Positions 5,878 through 6,549 of a DNA stretch of 6,549 nt are shown here, piece after piece. Positions within the stretch are counted from its first letter, which is position 1. Every line of letters starts with the position of its first letter. The notes beneath the pieces were generated by a model that did not search any database, was not told where the DNA came from, and worked only from the letters and a program-made list of their open reading frames with translations. Made by a program: the position numbers and the translations under genes. This stretch comes from Betaproteobacteria bacterium (lineage in GTDB: Bacteria; Pseudomonadota; Gammaproteobacteria; Burkholderiales; Burkholderiaceae): NCBI GenBank assembly GCA_015654605.1, contig JAATGO010000078.1, positions 1-6,549 on the forward strand, written 5' to 3'.

Positions 5878-6205
5878 ATATGACGGTTTTTCAATATGTC
5901 GATAGATCTTCCTTGCATGGTGATCCCAATCTCGGCATGCTGTCCAGAAGTTCCTGTAGTAATAGCAGTAACATTGGATAGCAACAATTGAGAGCCGGCA
6001 TAGGTCGCGATAGCAAATTTATCAGCAGATAGTATGCTATCTGTTACAGTGACTTGCGATAAGGAAATTTTGTTTGAAGGGCAGATAGGCGAAGCGCTAC
6101 TTCTTGATTTTGGATTACGTTATGATTGATGATCGCAGTGGCGTTTTCTAACGTAAGTCTAGCAGAGCCGGTAATCGTAGTTTTTGTGGAGATTCCCCAC
6201 AATAC
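5878..6205 (-). pseudogene. Fragment of a probable right-handed beta-helix protein, frameshifted
   Basis: On the minus strand, 6205 to about 6075 reads VLWGISTKTTITGSARLTLENATAIINHNVIQNQEVALRLSALQT. After a change of frame near 6075, the adjoining frame reads KISLSQVTVTDSILSADKFAIATYAGSQLLLSNVTAITTGTSG and stays open for about 60 codons to 5878. The alternation of short beta-strand-like pieces rich in V/I/T/S with N/G/D turns (VTVTDSILS, LLLSNVTA, NHNVIQNQE) resembles PbH1 parallel beta-helix repeats of pectate-lyase-like or surface proteins. No start or end is visible; the open frame runs straight into the presumed IS end at 5877, suggesting the gene was cut by that insertion. Traces may extend upstream to about 6416 (a short frame reading ILTNHLIQGEV). 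Recognised by pattern only. Confidence 0.45.
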
Positions 6206-6216
6206 GAACAGGAAAA

Positions 6217-6242
6217 ATTGATGAGTAATATTGATGAGTAAT
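6217..6242. repeat. Two perfect tandem copies of a 13-bp unit
   Basis: ATTGATGAGTAAT occurs twice back to back (6217-6229 and 6230-6242). Thirteen is not a multiple of three, so if this lay in the former beta-helix gene the duplication would shift its frame. It looks like a slippage event. Confidence 0.85.
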
Positions 6243-6476
6243 GCAGAGAATAAAAGAAACTTTCTATGGGGCAGAAAGTTCGCTATGCTGTGAATACCTT
6301 GATAAGGAAATCTAGTGATGTAATAGTAACTAGGCATGATATTTTACATATAATCGATACTGAACCTCACCTTGAATGAGATGGTTGGTCAATATCCTGG
6401 AAATGGAAAAATCAGATGTGGCTGTTTATTTTGTGATAGAGCGGTCAGTATTTTGCATACAAAATATATTTTTTAT

Positions 6477-6505
6477 CTATTTTGAAATAATGACATTCAA
6501 AATAG
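6477..6505. repeat. Perfect 10-bp inverted repeat, AT-rich
   Basis: CTATTTTGAA (6477-6486) and TTCAAAATAG (6496-6505) are exact reverse complements around the 9-nt spacer ATAATGACA. No T tract follows directly, so a terminator is unlikely. The size and spacing suit an operator for a dimeric regulator, but there is no gene in view to assign it to. Confidence 0.6.
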
Positions 6506-6549
6506 GATGATGTTATTTATAGAAACTATAGAAGCTGTGCCGTTTCTGA

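Larger units (their letters stand above)
6206..6549. other. AT-rich stretch without an identifiable gene
   Basis: No reading frame with a ribosome binding site and protein-like composition is visible on either strand. The minus-strand frame opening at 6337 only becomes protein-like after about 6205. The region holds the 13-bp tandem copies and an inverted repeat at 6477-6505. It may be decayed coding sequence at its left and a regulatory region at its right. Confidence 0.55.

Noticed and set aside
5757..5981. Forward reading frame across the IS end
   Set aside because: It is antisense to the IS relic and the beta-helix fragment and lacks a ribosome binding site or recognisable motif.
1..6549. 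CRISPR array, toxin-antitoxin pair, phage or defence genes
   Set aside because: No regularly spaced repeats and no coding sequence resembling such systems was found on either strand.

Overview
The window looks like a chromosomal piece of a Gram-negative proteobacterium, most likely a betaproteobacterium. The main reason is a complete four-gene ftrABCD-type iron uptake operon, known from Bordetella and relatives. The genes also have clear Shine-Dalgarno sequences, and the base composition is moderate to AT-leaning (judged by eye, not computed). A Nitrosomonas-like host would fit but is only a guess.

Left part (1-762): the 3' 60 nt of a tRNA-Arg(ACG) gene, its hairpin terminator, a short spacer with a stable-RNA-type promoter, and a second, complete tRNA-Arg(ACG) gene with an almost identical terminator. 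The next roughly 300 bp hold no convincing long gene. They contain a 32-codon reading frame with a strong ribosome binding site, then an extended -10 promoter with a Fur-box-like sequence just ahead of the iron operon.

Centre (763-4137): ftrA (periplasmic P19/Tp34-family metal-binding protein), ftrB (small exported cupredoxin-fold protein with no cysteine), ftrC (FTR1-family iron permease with two RExxE motifs) and ftrD (membrane polyferredoxin with two CxxxCP motifs and a soluble cysteine cluster). In the accepted model FtrA binds periplasmic iron, FtrB assists with binding or oxidation, FtrC carries iron across the inner membrane, and FtrD moves electrons for the redox step. A perfect 12-bp hairpin without a U tract lies between ftrA and ftrB and probably sets unequal expression. 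After the operon comes a same-strand gene for a YfeH-type transporter of the bile acid/sodium symporter superfamily (4272-5252), with its own -10-like box.

Right part (5253-6549): no intact gene is visible. It reads as a graveyard. One part is a decayed IS3-family transposase relic on the minus strand, with two internal deletions in orfA, several frameshifts in orfB and the catalytic domain missing. Abutting its presumed end is a frameshifted minus-strand stretch whose translation looks like a right-handed parallel beta-helix protein. A 13-bp tandem duplication and a 10-bp AT-rich inverted repeat lie nearer the right edge.

I see no previously undescribed system that I can defend. The most useful follow-ups are the beta-helix relic cut by the IS fragment, the ftrA-ftrB hairpin and the Fur-like control region.
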